A DNA stretch of 64,000 nt, from NCBI RefSeq assembly GCF_003667545.1, contig NZ_RCUV01000008.1, positions 170,604 through 234,603 on the forward strand, read 5' to 3'. The stretch comes from Mycetocola manganoxydans. Lineage in GTDB: Bacteria; Actinomycetota; Actinomycetes; Actinomycetales; Microbacteriaceae. The notes under the pieces were generated by a model that searched no databases, was not told the origin of the DNA, and was given only the letters and a program-made list of their open reading frames with translations. Positions 1-9,829 of the stretch are shown here, piece after piece (within the stretch, counting starts at the first letter, position 1; every line of letters begins with the position of its first letter). Position numbers and translations under genes: made by a program.

Positions 1-46
1 AGAACAACGTCCATGGTGCTCCTTGGGTTGCCGAGTGTGTCGAATT

Positions 47-247
47 CTAGAAATTCTGGCCGTCGTCACGGGCGAATCGAGCCGCAACGGCGTGGGCTTC
101 GCCTTCGACTCGTTCCCTCGGCATCGTGGTCGAGCCGGGCTCGGAATCGTACCGGCGCTCGCGTGCGTCACGGATGCCGAGCACCACCAGGAGGGCAACG
201 AGGCCGATGCCTGCGGCGATGAGAATGGCGGCGATGACAGGGTCCAT
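47..247 (-). CDS. Small single-pass membrane protein, function unknown
   Basis: A 66-residue protein with one hydrophobic segment at about residues 4-24 (IAAILIAAGIGLVALLVVLG), followed by a charged, arginine-rich tail that probably faces the cytoplasm. The ATG at 247 is preceded by a good ribosome binding site (GAAGGAG, about 5 bases upstream). It lies downstream of glyS on the same strand but is separated from it by a strong hairpin, so it is probably transcribed separately. I do not recognise a family. The membrane segment and ribosome binding site make it likely to be real. Confidence 0.6.
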   Translation of the reverse strand: MDPVIAAILIAAGIGLVALLVVLGIRDARERRYDSEPGSTTMPRERVEGEAHAVAARFARDDGQNF

Positions 248-299
248 GCGAGCTCCTTCGTTGTCGCCACCCTACGGGCTGGGTGCCGCAATCGAAAGC

Positions 300-337
300 G
301 CGAAGGCCGCCCCCGCGTGAACGGGGACGGCCTTCGC
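300..337 (-). terminator. Hairpin terminator after glyS
   Basis: GCGAAGGCC (300-308) pairs with GGCCTTCGC (329-337), with a second CCCC/GGGG pairing inside. It begins about 20 bases past the glyS stop codon. There is no clear U tract, as is common in high-GC actinobacteria. Confidence 0.75.
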
Positions 338-356
338 ACGACGGAAGCGACCGGGG

Positions 357-1742
357 CTAAGCGCCCTTGAGCCGCTCAGCGAGGTACAGGTAGAGCTTGT
401 CGATCGACACGCGCTCCTGCGCCATGGTGTCGCGATCGCGAACGGTGACCGCGTGATCCTCGAGCGAGTCGAAGTCAACGGTGACGCAGTACGGCGTGCC
501 GACCTCGTCCTGGCGGCGGTACCGGCGGCCGATAGCACCGGCGTCGTCGAAGTCGATGTTCCACGTCTCGCGCAGTTCGGCAGCAATCTTCTTCGCCACC
601 GGAGAAAGGGCTTCGTTGCGGCTGAGCGGAAGGACCGCCGCCTTCACCGGCGCGAGGCGCGGGTCGAGCTTGAGCACGGTGCGCTTGTCGGTGCCGCCCT
701 TCGCGTTCGGCACTTCCTCCTCGTGATACGCGTCGACGAGGAACGCCATGAGCGAGCGGGTGAGCCCGGCCGCGGGTTCGATGACGTAGGGAACCCAGCG
801 TTCGTTCTTGCCCTGGTCGAAGAACGACAGGTCCTTGCCGGAGTGCTCCCCGTGAGTGGTGAGGTCGAAGTCGGTGCGGTTGGCGACACCCTCGAGCTCG
901 CCCCAGTCTCCGCCGGTGAAACCGAACTTGTACTCGATGTCGACAGTGCGCTTTGAGTAGTGCGAGAGCTTCTCCTGCGGGTGCTCGAACAGACGCAGAT
1001 TCTCCGGGTCAATGCCGAGATCGGTGTACCAGTTGAACCGGTAGTCGATCCAGTACTGGTGCCACTCTTCATCCGAGCCGGGTTCGACGAAGAACTCGAG
1101 TTCCATCTGCTCGAACTCACGGGTGCGGAAGATGAAGTTTCCGGGAGTGATCTCGTTGCGGAAGCTCTTGCCGATCTGGCCGACGCCGAATGGCGGCTTG
1201 ATACGGGATGCCTGAAGCACGTTCGCGAAGTTGACGAAGATTCCCTGCGCGGTCTCCGGGCGCAGGTAATGCATGCCGGACTCGTCCTCAACCGGACCGA
1301 GGTAGGTCTTGAGCATCATGTTGAAGTCGCGCGGAGGAGTCCACTCGCCGCGGGTTCCACAGTTGGGGCAGGCGATCTCGAGCATCCCGGTTTCGGGCGC
1401 ACGGCCCTTCTTCTCTTCGAATGCCTCGAGCAGGTGGTCCTCACGGAACCGCTTGTGGCAGCTCAGGCACTCGACGAGCGGGTCGGTGAAGACGCCGACG
1501 TGGCCTGATGCTTCCCAGACCTTCTTCGGCAGGATGACGCTCGAGTCGAGGCCGACGACGTCGTCACGGCGGGTGACCATGTACTTCCACCACTGGCGCT
1601 TGATGTTCTCTTTGAGTTCGACACCAAGGGGCCCGTAGTCCCAGGCGGATCGCGACCCTCCGTAGATCTCACCGGCCTGGAAGACGAAGCCGCGGTGGCG
1701 GGCAAGGGCGATGACTGAGTCGAGACGGCTGGATGCTGCCAC
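357..1742 (-). CDS. glyS: Glycine--tRNA ligase, single-chain class II type
   Basis: Charges tRNA-Gly with glycine in the cytoplasm. The 461 residues read from GTG at 1742 match the usual length of the actinobacterial alpha2-type enzyme. Visible landmarks are the N-terminal [15 protein letters not shown] block, a CLSCHKRF...CPNCG zinc-binding pair near residues 100-140, the class II motif 2 region [21 protein letters not shown], and a C-terminal anticodon-binding domain ending in [13 protein letters not shown]. An upstream ATG would add 68 residues of non-homologous sequence, so I reject it. A divergent hydrolase gene starts 187 bases away, and the gap must hold both promoters. Confidence 0.97.
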   Translation of the reverse strand: MAASSRLDSVIALARHRGFVFQAGEIYGGSRSAWDYGPLGVELKENIKRQWWKYMVTRRDDVVGLDSSVILPKKVWEASGHVGVFTDPLVECLSCHKRFREDHLLEAFEEKKGRAPETGMLEIACPNCGTRGEWTPPRDFNMMLKTYLGPVEDESGMHYLRPETAQGIFVNFANVLQASRIKPPFGVGQIGKSFRNEITPGNFIFRTREFEQMELEFFVEPGSDEEWHQYWIDYRFNWYTDLGIDPENLRLFEHPQEKLSHYSKRTVDIEYKFGFTGGDWGELEGVANRTDFDLTTHGEHSGKDLSFFDQGKNERWVPYVIEPAAGLTRSLMAFLVDAYHEEEVPNAKGGTDKRTVLKLDPRLAPVKAAVLPLSRNEALSPVAKKIAAELRETWNIDFDDAGAIGRRYRRQDEVGTPYCVTVDFDSLEDHAVTVRDRDTMAQERVSIDKLYLYLAERLKGA

Positions 1743-1929
1743 TGTGGCTCCAAATACGAAAAACGGCCCGTGCCGGCTGCACGGACTCCCCCAGCTTAGC
1801 CGCGACGCGCCTGCAGCCTGCCCACTGCCCGTCTGCTCCAGAAGCACGCGGGCAGCGCCGGCAACCGGCATCCCGGGCATCGAAATCAACCCTCCGGATG
1901 CCGTCAGCGAGCGCCCGTAGACTGGCCCG

Positions 1930-2679
1930 ATGGCCGAAACGAGCACCTCTGAGTTCCGATCTCATGAGCGTGTGACCGTCGTCGCGGAAAGCGGCATCCG
2001 CACCGGGCCGGGTTTCATCCTCCTGCACGGAATCGGCATGGGCCGGCACTACTGGGGCGCGCTGACCGAGACGCTCGGCGAGCACGGCCGAGTGTATGCG
2101 CTCGACCTCCCCGGCTTCGGCGACGCCCCGGAACCCGAGGACCCGCTCGAGATGCACCAGGCCGGTGACCTCATCGCTGAGCTCGTTGACAGCCTTGGCA
2201 TCGAGGATCCGGTGCTCGTTGGCCATTCGATGGGATCGCAAGTCGCCGTCGAGGCGGCGGCGCGGCATCCGGAGGTCTTCACGCGCGTGGTGCTCATCAG
2301 CCCGACGGTGAACCCGGAGGAGCGTGGAGCGCGAATCCAGGCGCTGCGCCTCGTGCAGGACCTGTGGGGCGCTCGCCTGCGGGTTCTGGGATACGGATTC
2401 GTCTATTACGTCAAGGCCGGGCCGCGCTGGTACTTCAAAACGCTGCGAAAGATGATGAACCACCGGGTCGAGGACACGCTGCCGCGCGTGCAGGCCGACA
2501 CGCTCGTTATCCGCGGAAGCGACGACCTGCTGTGCCCGAGGGGCTGGGTCGACCGGATCGTCGGGACGGTTCCCCTGGCGCGACTCGTGGAGGTTCCGGG
2601 AACGGGACACGAGGTCATGATGACCAACGGGCACGAGGTGGGCGCCCTAATTGCCGGCCACGCGGAAGGACGAGGATGA
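1930..2679 (+). CDS. Alpha/beta hydrolase
   Basis: A 249-residue soluble alpha/beta-hydrolase-fold enzyme. It shows the oxyanion-hole HG motif (LLHGIGMG, about residue 35), the nucleophile elbow GHSMGS at about residues 98-103, an acidic residue in RGSDDLLCP, and a catalytic His in GTGHEVM near the C terminus. The substrate cannot be told from sequence. It is the first gene of a tight operon: its TGA overlaps the ATG of the next hydrolase (ATGA), so the two are translationally coupled. Confidence 0.88.
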   Translation: MAETSTSEFRSHERVTVVAESGIRTGPGFILLHGIGMGRHYWGALTETLGEHGRVYALDLPGFGDAPEPEDPLEMHQAGDLIAELVDSLGIEDPVLVGHSMGSQVAVEAAARHPEVFTRVVLISPTVNPEERGARIQALRLVQDLWGARLRVLGYGFVYYVKAGPRWYFKTLRKMMNHRVEDTLPRVQADTLVIRGSDDLLCPRGWVDRIVGTVPLARLVEVPGTGHEVMMTNGHEVGALIAGHAEGRG

Positions 2680-3467
2680 ACGAAATCCTGCGCAAGCTTG
2701 GCGTCTGGGCCCTGGACTATGTCGACGCGGGTGTCGTGCACGTGCGGTCGGTGATCCGCTGGCGGGTACCAGAGGAGTTCGCGATCGGTGAACCCGGCAG
2801 ACCGACCATCGTGCTCATCCCCGGGGTCTATGAGCGCTGGGCGTTCCTCCGCGAGATCGCCGAGCGGCTCAACGCCGCCGGCTACCCGGTGAGTGTCGTG
2901 CACGGCCTCGGCTACAACCGGCGCCCCGTCGTCGACACCTCTGAACGCCTCGCGCGCGCCCTGTCGAGGGTGGCCGCGAATCCGGCGGGCCGGCTGATCG
3001 TTGCCCACAGCAAGGGCGGCCTTGTCGGAAAGCACCTCCTCGTCACCGAGGCGGACCGGCTTCACCTGCGCGGGCTCGTCGCAATCTGCACGCCGTTCGC
3101 CGGCTCACGGTACGCCCGCTACGTGCTCGGCCAGACCCTGCGGGCGTTCAGCCCGACGAACGAGACCATCGTGAGCCTCGGCAGCAACTCGAGCGTCAAC
3201 GCATCCATCGTCTCGATCTTCGGCGGCTTCGACCCACACGTTCCCGACGGCTCGGTGCTCGCCGGTGCCACCAATGTCAAGCTGCCGGTCGACGGGCACT
3301 TCCGCATCCTCCGGAAACCGCGGACCCTCGATGCGGTCGCCGATGCGGTCGACCTGCTGGTGCGTTCATCGGAGGCCGCCGCCATGGTCGGCCCCACTGC
3401 CGCAGAGGCATCTGACATCGCCGGTGTCGCCGACGTCGTCGCCGACGGCAGTGAACGCACCGCGTGA
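2676..3467 (+). CDS. Alpha/beta hydrolase, lipase/esterase-like
   Basis: Reads as 263 residues from the ATG at 2676, which overlaps the preceding stop codon. The fold is recognisable from IVLIPGVYERW (oxyanion region), AHSKGG as nucleophile elbow at about residues 110-115, and a late His in PVDGHFRIL. The GxSxG position carries AHSKGG, a variant common in lipase-like proteins that act on hydrophobic substrates. Together with the upstream hydrolase and the downstream NUDIX gene it forms a three-gene overlapping operon. The start of the longer open frame (2364) lies inside the previous gene and is not used. Confidence 0.85.
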   Translation: MNEILRKLGVWALDYVDAGVVHVRSVIRWRVPEEFAIGEPGRPTIVLIPGVYERWAFLREIAERLNAAGYPVSVVHGLGYNRRPVVDTSERLARALSRVAANPAGRLIVAHSKGGLVGKHLLVTEADRLHLRGLVAICTPFAGSRYARYVLGQTLRAFSPTNETIVSLGSNSSVNASIVSIFGGFDPHVPDGSVLAGATNVKLPVDGHFRILRKPRTLDAVADAVDLLVRSSEAAAMVGPTAAEASDIAGVADVVADGSERTA

Positions 3468-3871
3468 GCCAGCTCCCCGACATCCTCGTCGCAGCGGTCG
3501 CCCTGATCCGTGACCGACGGATGCTCATGGTCACCGCCCGCGGACGCGACGTCGTCTATCTCCCCGGCGGCAAGCTGGACGCCGGCGAATCGCCCGCGGA
3601 TGCCGCCGCCCGCGAAGCGCGCGAGGAGGTCTCGATCGAGCTCGTCCCCGGCTCGGTGCGCGAGCTGTTCACCGTGGTGACGCAAGCCCACGGCGAGCCG
3701 GACGGTCGTCAGGTGCGCATGGTCGTCTTCGCCGCCGACTCGCTCGACGAACCACAGCCGAGCGCCGAAGTGAGCGAGGTGCATTGGGTCACGACCGCGG
3801 ACCTCCACCGCTGCCCGCCCGCAGGTTCCGAGGTGCTGCGCCGGCTGGCAGAGCTGGACCTGGTCGACTGA
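3464..3871 (+). CDS. NUDIX hydrolase
   Basis: A 135-residue enzyme of the family that hydrolyses nucleoside diphosphates linked to another moiety. The Nudix box is clear at about residues 35-57: GGKLDAGESPADAAAREAREE, with the metal-binding REAREE core. The GTG start overlaps the preceding TGA (GTGA), coupling it to the hydrolase gene. The first residues contain VAAVALIRDRRMLMV, typical of the first Nudix strand. The substrate cannot be predicted; a house-cleaning role for oxidised or unusual nucleotides is the general expectation for short members. Confidence 0.9.
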   Translation: MSQLPDILVAAVALIRDRRMLMVTARGRDVVYLPGGKLDAGESPADAAAREAREEVSIELVPGSVRELFTVVTQAHGEPDGRQVRMVVFAADSLDEPQPSAEVSEVHWVTTADLHRCPPAGSEVLRRLAELDLVD

Positions 3872-3899
3872 GGTCGCTTGACGAGCGCAACGATTCGGT

Positions 3900-4328
3900 T
3901 CAGTCGCGCGGTTCCTGAACAAGGCCGCCAGCGGCCGGGTCGAGCTCCTGGAACACAGTGATCTGCAGGTCAGGGGCCTCGAGTCGCGCGTTCAGTGACC
4001 GCCACGGCGTCTGGATCGGCGCGGCGACGAGCGTCGCACCCGCCTCGGTGAGGTTCTGGGTGGTGGCTGCGGCATCCGCCACTTCGAATGCCAGCCGGAA
4101 CTTCGGCGCGACCGGCCGCCCCACCTCGACCTCGTCGATCATGCGCTTCTGTGCCGGGTTGATGATCTCGAGCGTTGCGCGGCCGGCATCGAGGATCATG
4201 ACGCGCGCGTCGCCGTCGCCCTCGAAGGCCGCCTCTTCGTCGAGCCCGAGGGCGTCGCGGTAGAACGCGATCGCGGCGTCGTGGTCTTCGACCTCGACGA
4301 CCAGTCGCATTTGCAGAACCTTGCTCAT
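3900..4328 (-). CDS. VOC family protein (glyoxalase/bleomycin-resistance fold)
   Basis: A 142-residue protein with two beta-alpha-beta-beta-beta modules: MRLVVEVEDHDAAIAFYRDALGL in the first half and FRLAFEVADAAATTQNLTEAGA in the second. Such proteins are metal-dependent lyases, dioxygenases or antibiotic-binding proteins. One conserved acidic residue is visible in LEAPDLQITVFQE, but no residue pattern identifies a specific reaction. It is convergent with the NUDIX operon (28 bases between stop codons). Confidence 0.85.
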   Translation of the reverse strand: MSKVLQMRLVVEVEDHDAAIAFYRDALGLDEEAAFEGDGDARVMILDAGRATLEIINPAQKRMIDEVEVGRPVAPKFRLAFEVADAAATTQNLTEAGATLVAAPIQTPWRSLNARLEAPDLQITVFQELDPAAGGLVQEPRD

Positions 4329-4346
4329 GGTGATTCCTTTGCACTC

Positions 4347-4510
4347 GATGCGGCCGCGAGCGGCCTTACTCGACTACCGTACGATGCGGCCGCGAGCGCC
4401 CCGTGAGCGGATGCCGCGGCTTGCTCGGTCGGGAATGGTCGAATCGCACGGCGAACTCTCGCCATGTGTGACCGAGCAACGTGTGCGAACCACCGAAAGC
4501 GACCGAGCAA
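4347..4510. repeat. Short direct repeats and an imperfect palindrome between genes
   Basis: GATGCGGCCGCGAGCG occurs at 4347-4362 and again at 4383-4398. TTGCTCGGTC (4421-4430) is the reverse complement of GACCGAGCAA (4470-4479), and the word recurs around 4501-4510. The sequence lies upstream of the VOC gene and downstream of the beta-lactamase-like gene. It could end the latter transcript; no open frame in it is convincing. Confidence 0.55.
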
Positions 4511-4520
4511 TCAGCTCGCG

Positions 4521-5447
4521 TCAGTGGATGTACTCAGCCATGTCGAGGCCCAGCGTGTGCATTGCGTCATAGACGGCGAGCCGGGTGGAGAGATCGGTGT
4601 CGGCGAACGACACGGCCACCGAATAGGCCACGCCTGCCCGCGGCCCGCGTACGACTCCTGCGTCGGCGCGCACGCCGGCATCCGCCCCCGTCTTGTTGAA
4701 CATCTGGATGCCGTGATCCCCGGCACGGTGCGCGAGCGGATCCATGCCGAACGCAGACGCCACCATCGAGAGGTCGGTGTTGAGCGACAGCCACCCCGCG
4801 ACCCGCTGGCTCGTTGCCGCGTCGACGATCTCGCCGCGGGCGAGCGCCGAGAACAGCCAGGCGATCTCCTTCATCGAACCCACGGAGAGGTGCGGTGCGT
4901 CGTCCGGGCCACGCTGGTCGCGCACCCGGTCGAGCAGCGCGGTGCGCTTGAGCCCGATCGACTCGGCACGATTGCGGACGGCATCGAGGCCGATGAGGCG
5001 CAGAAGCACATTGGTGGCGAGGTTGTCGCTGGTCGCACCGATGAGTGCTGCGAGGTCCGCGACGGGAAGCGAGGGCGCCTGCAGGTGCTGCCAGATGCCG
5101 GAGTCGCCGACCGAATCCTGTGATTCGCGATCGAGGATCGTGAGGGCAGCGAACTCGGTGTCGTTCAGCCGGGCGGCGACCTCGATGAGAAGCAGCACTT
5201 TGCCGATCGACGCCGTCGGCATGACGACGTAGTCGTCGACGCTCAGGAGTTCGGCACCCGTGGCAAGGTCCGTCGCTCGCGCCGAAACCTGAACACCGTT
5301 GCGGGCAAGAAAGCCGAGTGCCTTGAGGCTCCGGGCGAACGTCTCGGCCGGCTCGGCCGACCGGTGTCTGGCGCGTCGACGTTCCCGTTGCCGCGTGCGG
5401 CTGTACGAGGGCTGCGATGCAGCGGGTTGTTGCGTCGACGGTACCAC
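4521..5447 (-). CDS. Class A beta-lactamase-like serine hydrolase
   Basis: A 308-residue serine hydrolase of the penicillin-recognition fold. The SxxK motif is SIGK at about residues 80-83, the SDN motif is in TSDNLATN, and the KTG motif is in FNKTGADAG. All three catalytic motifs are therefore present. I chose GTG 5447 because GGAG lies nine bases upstream. From that start the N terminus is basic (RTRQRERRRARHR) with no signal peptide, which is odd for a true beta-lactamase and suggests a cytosolic or unconventionally exported enzyme. It may be a beta-lactamase-related esterase or peptidase rather than a resistance determinant. Confidence 0.8.
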   Translation of the reverse strand: MVPSTQQPAASQPSYSRTRQRERRRARHRSAEPAETFARSLKALGFLARNGVQVSARATDLATGAELLSVDDYVVMPTASIGKVLLLIEVAARLNDTEFAALTILDRESQDSVGDSGIWQHLQAPSLPVADLAALIGATSDNLATNVLLRLIGLDAVRNRAESIGLKRTALLDRVRDQRGPDDAPHLSVGSMKEIAWLFSALARGEIVDAATSQRVAGWLSLNTDLSMVASAFGMDPLAHRAGDHGIQMFNKTGADAGVRADAGVVRGPRAGVAYSVAVSFADTDLSTRLAVYDAMHTLGLDMAEYIH

Positions 5448-5619
5448 TGGCCTGATCTCCGTTGAGTGACCGGCTGGTCGATGGGACGCACCATACCGAT
5501 CACAGATTGCTCTGGTCCGGCCGATTCTCGCGACGCTCGTCTTCAACGAGAAACGTACGGGCGGTTCGCGGTGGCCGTCTCTCCAGTATCGCAGACGAAT
5601 CGCGCCGAAAACGAGGCTC

Positions 5620-7635
5620 CTACCAGATGGTCACGCGCTCGGACGGGTCGAGCCAGAGTGCGTCGCCGGGTGTGACGCCGAACGTCTCATAGAACTCGTC
5701 GATGTTGCGCACGATCTGGTTGCAGCGGAACTCATTCGGTGAGTGCGGGTCGATCGCGAGCAGTCGGATCACCTCTTCATCACGACCCTTCTGCTGCCAG
5801 GCCTGCGCCCAGGAGAAGAAGAAGCGCTCGGCACCCGTGAGCCCATCGATCACCGGGGGTTTCTCCCCTCGGAGGGAGAGCAGGTACGCCTTCCACGCGA
5901 TCGAGAGGCCACCGAGGTCGCCGATGTTCTCGCCGATCGTGAGGGCACCGTTGACGTGGTGGTCGGGCACCTGCGCCGGAGCGAGGGCGTCGAACTGGGC
6001 GATGAGATTCGCCGTCCGCTTCTCGAACGCTTCCCGGTCTTCGGCGGTCCACCAGTCGGTGAGCTTGCCGTCTCCGTCGTACTTCGAGCCCTGGTCGTCG
6101 AAGCCGTGCCCGATCTCGTGCCCGATGACCGCACCGATCGCACCGTAGTTCGCCGCGGCATCCCTGCCTTCATCGAAGAACGGGAACTGCAGGATCGCCG
6201 CGGGAAACACGATCTCGTTGAATCCGGGGTTGTAATACGCGTTGATCGTCTGGGGGGTCATGAACCATTCCTCGCGATCGAGGGGCTTGCCGATTTTGCC
6301 CAGTTCTCGGGAGAACTCGAACTGGCTTGCCCGGCGCACGTTGCCGATGAGGTCGGAGCGTTCGACGTCGAGCGTGGAGTAATCGCGCCACTTCGACGGG
6401 AAACCGATCTTCGGCGTGAACTTTTCGAGCTTCTCGAGCGCACGGGTGCGGGTGTCGTCTCCCATCCAGTCGAGCGTCGCAATCGACTGACGGTACGCCT
6501 CGACGAGGTTGGCGACGAGAACATCCATCGATGCTTTCGCCTCCGGCGGGAAGTGCCGCTCGACGTAGATCTTGCCGACGGCTTCACCGAGCACGCCCTC
6601 GACGAGCGAGACACCGCGCTTCCAGCGGTCGCGAATCTCCGGGGTTCCGGAGAGGGTCTTTCCGTAGAACTCGAAGTTGGATGCCACGAATTCGCCGGAC
6701 AGGTACGGAGCGGCTCCGTGAATCACCTTCCAGGCCAGCCAGTCCTTCCAGGCATCGAGCTGGTCGGGCACGAGCAGCGGCGCGAGGTCGGAGAAGAAGC
6801 TGGGCTCGCGGACCACGATTTCGTCGAAGGCACCTTCCGGGGCGCCGAGGTCTTCACGCCACGCATCGAGCAGGTTGCGGCTACCACCCGTGCTGGCGAA
6901 CAACGTTGCCGCTTCGTCCCAGGTGTAGAGGTTGTACGTGGCTTCGCTGTCACGGGTGCGCACGTTGTCCCAGTGCACGGCAGCGATCGCCGTCTCAAGG
7001 TCGAAGACCGACCGTGCCCGAACGGCCGCATCCCGGAACTGGGCGCCGCCGTGAACGCCGTCGGCGACGAACTCGAACAACTCCTGAATGTGAGCGACAT
7101 AAGCGGTGCGGATCGACGCGAATCGGTCCTCGCGGTAGTAGCTCTCATCGGGCAACGAAATGCCGCCCTGCTCGACGAGAACGAGGTAGCGCTCGGGGTT
7201 GCCAGGGTCATTGTCGACGTAGAGCTGGAAGAATCCACTGACGCCGGCCCGGTCGAGCTGCGCCGTGGTGCGGACCAGCTGCTCGATCGACGTGATGCTC
7301 TCGATTGCGGCGAGCTGCGCGGCGATCGGCGTCGCCCCGAGCGCCTCGATCAGGTCTTCGTCCATGAAGCTCGCGTACAAGTGCCCGACCTTTTGCTGCT
7401 CAGGGTCGGTGGTGTCGTTGTCCGGAGCATCCTGTGCCTCGAGAATGATCGCCTGCACGTTCTTCTCGGCTTCCTCGGCGAGCATATGGAATGATCCCCA
7501 CCGCGCCTTGTCGGCGGGAATGTCGGTGCGATCAAGCCACTGTCCGTTGACGTGGCGGTACAGATCATCCTGCGGGCGCACCGCCGGATCGAGTTCGTCA
7601 CGCAGAATGCCGGAGGGAAGAGCAACGTCAGTCAT
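5620..7635 (-). CDS. M13 family metallopeptidase (neprilysin/PepO-like)
   Basis: A 671-residue zinc endopeptidase. The zinc site is GHEIGHGFDDQGS (HExxH) with the third ligand in GENIGDLGGL (ExxxD). The substrate-binding NAYYNP motif is also present, and the N-terminal domain starts with PQDDLYRHVNGQWL, as in PepO and endothelin-converting enzymes. No signal peptide is seen, so a cytoplasmic oligopeptidase role is likely. The length matches bacterial M13 enzymes. A long antisense open frame (5743-7494) is a codon-bias shadow. Confidence 0.95.
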   Translation of the reverse strand: MTDVALPSGILRDELDPAVRPQDDLYRHVNGQWLDRTDIPADKARWGSFHMLAEEAEKNVQAIILEAQDAPDNDTTDPEQQKVGHLYASFMDEDLIEALGATPIAAQLAAIESITSIEQLVRTTAQLDRAGVSGFFQLYVDNDPGNPERYLVLVEQGGISLPDESYYREDRFASIRTAYVAHIQELFEFVADGVHGGAQFRDAAVRARSVFDLETAIAAVHWDNVRTRDSEATYNLYTWDEAATLFASTGGSRNLLDAWREDLGAPEGAFDEIVVREPSFFSDLAPLLVPDQLDAWKDWLAWKVIHGAAPYLSGEFVASNFEFYGKTLSGTPEIRDRWKRGVSLVEGVLGEAVGKIYVERHFPPEAKASMDVLVANLVEAYRQSIATLDWMGDDTRTRALEKLEKFTPKIGFPSKWRDYSTLDVERSDLIGNVRRASQFEFSRELGKIGKPLDREEWFMTPQTINAYYNPGFNEIVFPAAILQFPFFDEGRDAAANYGAIGAVIGHEIGHGFDDQGSKYDGDGKLTDWWTAEDREAFEKRTANLIAQFDALAPAQVPDHHVNGALTIGENIGDLGGLSIAWKAYLLSLRGEKPPVIDGLTGAERFFFSWAQAWQQKGRDEEVIRLLAIDPHSPNEFRCNQIVRNIDEFYETFGVTPGDALWLDPSERVTIW

Positions 7636-7693
7636 GTTTCCACCCTAGGAGACAGCTGGCGGTTCTGTTCCGTCTCTTCCGCGCGCCACCCGG

Positions 7694-8140
7694 TCAGTCG
7701 TCGCGCTCGAGGGTGCCGATCTCGTCGCCGTCGCTGTTACGAACGCTGAGTTCGTCGTCGTCGAGGAGGACCGCGGAGACAGCATCCCGCAGCCAGGTGT
7801 CGACGCCTTCGCATGCCATGAGCGTTCCTGCGAGGTTCTCGAGGCTGACGGTTTCGTCCGCGAGTGACCAACCGCCGACGAGCCGATTACAGCCGTCGCT
7901 GCCCGCGAGAGTCCCACCCTCGTCGAACGTGAGGTGCGGCTCGCGCTCGTCGGTCGACCCCCACGTTCCGAGCAGGCTCTCTTCGGTGAGTGCCGGAACA
8001 GCCGGGTCCTCATCCGGAGACGCATCCCGCGGCGACGAGCCCGAGCCGCCGGCCGTCGCGCAGGAGGTGAGCATCAACGCCGCAGCACCGGCGACAGCGA
8101 GTGTTCTGAAAATTCTCGATGGGACGCGCTGCCGGACCAT
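7694..8140 (-). CDS. META-domain lipoprotein
   Basis: A 148-residue protein. The ATG at 8140 is preceded by CGGAGG at about seven bases. The signal peptide ends in a lipobox, LTSC, at about residues 24-27, so the mature protein should be lipid-anchored outside the membrane. The rest is a META (HslJ-like) domain: LLGTWGS...LTFDEGGTLAGSDGCNRLVGGW. A shorter relative is encoded at 41311-41697. Function is unknown; HslJ-type domains are linked to envelope stress in other bacteria. Confidence 0.85.
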   Translation of the reverse strand: MVRQRVPSRIFRTLAVAGAAALMLTSCATAGGSGSSPRDASPDEDPAVPALTEESLLGTWGSTDEREPHLTFDEGGTLAGSDGCNRLVGGWSLADETVSLENLAGTLMACEGVDTWLRDAVSAVLLDDDELSVRNSDGDEIGTLERDD

Positions 8141-8215
8141 GGCCAACCTCCGAAGGCCTGACCAGTCTGGCCTGAGCCTGATGGCCGTCAGCCTAGACCC
8201 CATTCTGACCGTGAT

Positions 8216-9829
8216 CTAGCCACCGGCCAGATCGCGGCGACGGAAGAACACGGATGCCGCGGCACCGGTGACAAGCGCCAACATGACCATGACGATTCCG
8301 GCGCTCCAGTCAGTATCCGTTCCCTGCGGCTCCGGGCTGTGCCGGAACGGCGAAAGATCGACCGCCCAGTCCGGCAGGCCGACCAGGGGTCCGAAGATCC
8401 CGAGAAACATCGCGAGGCCGAGCCCGCCCCACGCGATGCCGGCGGTGAACCGCGGCACGAGCGCCCAGGCCAGGGCGGCCGCTCCCAAGAAGAGCAGGGC
8501 AGCAGGCACCTGCACCGCAGCGGCCAGCACAGCATGGGCACTGTTCTCCCGCACTCCAACGACGAAAGCGGCGACGACGGATGCCAGGGCGCCGGCGGTG
8601 ACGACGGCCAGCACCGCGACGGCTCCGACGATGAGATAGCTGCCGAGCCAGCCGAGCCGCGACAGTGGCGTCGCCAGCATCAGCGCACCGGTTTCCCCCG
8701 CCTCTTCCTGACGCAACCGGATGATCGCCTGGATTCCGCCCGCTGCCGCGAGGATTCCGACGAGCGAGAAGATCACCGTCGTGAACGCTTCCGCCAGATC
8801 GGCGCCGCCGGTGAGTCGGGTCAATTCGTCGGAGATCACGCTCCCACCGAGCGTCCCGTCGTCGAGAGCCGGGGCGAGCGCCCCGCCGAAGATCCCGAAC
8901 ACGGCACCCCCTGCGGCCCACGCGACGATTGACGGCCACTGCAGACGCCACGCCAGGCCGACCGGACCAGCGAGCGACCTCCGCGCGGCCGGCCGGCCGA
9001 TGCCGACAGCGACGACGCTCGCACCGGCATCCCTCCGAGCGAGAAGGAGGGCGGCGACCCCCAGAAGCACAGCGGCAACCGCGAGGCTCACGAGTAGCGG
9101 GGCGAGCGCGTTCTCGGTGAACGGCCGCGTGCGATTCGCCCAGCCGATCGGCGACAGCCACGCCGGCCACGCGCTGTCGACCCGCACACCATCGTCCGAG
9201 ACCGTGCCGAACGCGTCGCCGAGTCCGCGCAGCAGATACGAGATCAGCACGACCCCGACCCCGACGCTGTTGGCGGCCCTGGCGCTCGGCATCAGTTCGG
9301 ATGCCACGAGGCCGACGGCGAGGAACGTGACGCCGGTCGCGGCGAGCGCCAGCCCGGCCACCACGGAACCGGCCGCGTCGAGACCGGCGACGGCGAAGCA
9401 TCCGCTGACCGCGACGAAGAGAACGAGGTTCACGCCCAGTCCGTAGACGAGGGTCGAGAGCGCGGGCGTCCACCGTGCCGCCGGCGTGGCGGCGATCAGC
9501 GCGGCACGACCGCTGTCCTCCTCAGCGCGGGAGTGCCGGACGGCGAGGAAGGTGTTCATCAGCCCGACGAGGATGCCGAGAAAAGAGAACAGGGTGAAGA
9601 CCAGGACGGCGTCGACGTCGGTGCCCTGCGGCGCTCCGCGCAGGAACAGGATCGCGGGGTTCGCGGCGGCGAGGCTGATGAGTGCCGTGCGTTCCGCGAC
9701 CGAGCCGAAGGAGTCCTGCAGCCCGACGACGGCCAGCACGATGAGTGCGGCGAAGGACCCGATCCACGCCGGAATCTGTACCCGGTCGCGGCGCAGACGA
9801 TGCCAGACGAGGAGGCGGAGAGCGGTCAT
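8216..9829 (-). CDS. ABC exporter permease, large multi-pass membrane protein
   Basis: A 537-residue protein with about twelve hydrophobic segments in two similar halves, each opening with a basic stretch ahead of the first membrane span (RLLVWHRLRRDRVQIP and GLAWRLQWPSIVAWAAGG). This duplicated six-span layout is typical of actinobacterial exporter permeases paired with a single ATPase. Its ATG overlaps the stop of the ATPase gene (ATGA), so the two are translated together. The likely role is export of an antibiotic, lipid or peptide; the substrate is unknown. Confidence 0.88.
   Translation of the reverse strand: MTALRLLVWHRLRRDRVQIPAWIGSFAALIVLAVVGLQDSFGSVAERTALISLAAANPAILFLRGAPQGTDVDAVLVFTLFSFLGILVGLMNTFLAVRHSRAEEDSGRAALIAATPAARWTPALSTLVYGLGVNLVLFVAVSGCFAVAGLDAAGSVVAGLALAATGVTFLAVGLVASELMPSARAANSVGVGVVLISYLLRGLGDAFGTVSDDGVRVDSAWPAWLSPIGWANRTRPFTENALAPLLVSLAVAAVLLGVAALLLARRDAGASVVAVGIGRPAARRSLAGPVGLAWRLQWPSIVAWAAGGAVFGIFGGALAPALDDGTLGGSVISDELTRLTGGADLAEAFTTVIFSLVGILAAAGGIQAIIRLRQEEAGETGALMLATPLSRLGWLGSYLIVGAVAVLAVVTAGALASVVAAFVVGVRENSAHAVLAAAVQVPAALLFLGAAALAWALVPRFTAGIAWGGLGLAMFLGIFGPLVGLPDWAVDLSPFRHSPEPQGTDTDWSAGIVMVMLALVTGAAASVFFRRRDLAGG

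Noticed and set aside
1743..1946. 68-residue N-terminal extension of GlyRS
   Set aside because: The sequence is low-complexity and not GlyRS-like; GTG 1742 gives the normal length.
5743..7494. Long plus-strand open frame opposite the M13 peptidase
   Set aside because: It is a shadow caused by GC-rich third positions; the opposite strand has all M13 motifs and this frame has none.
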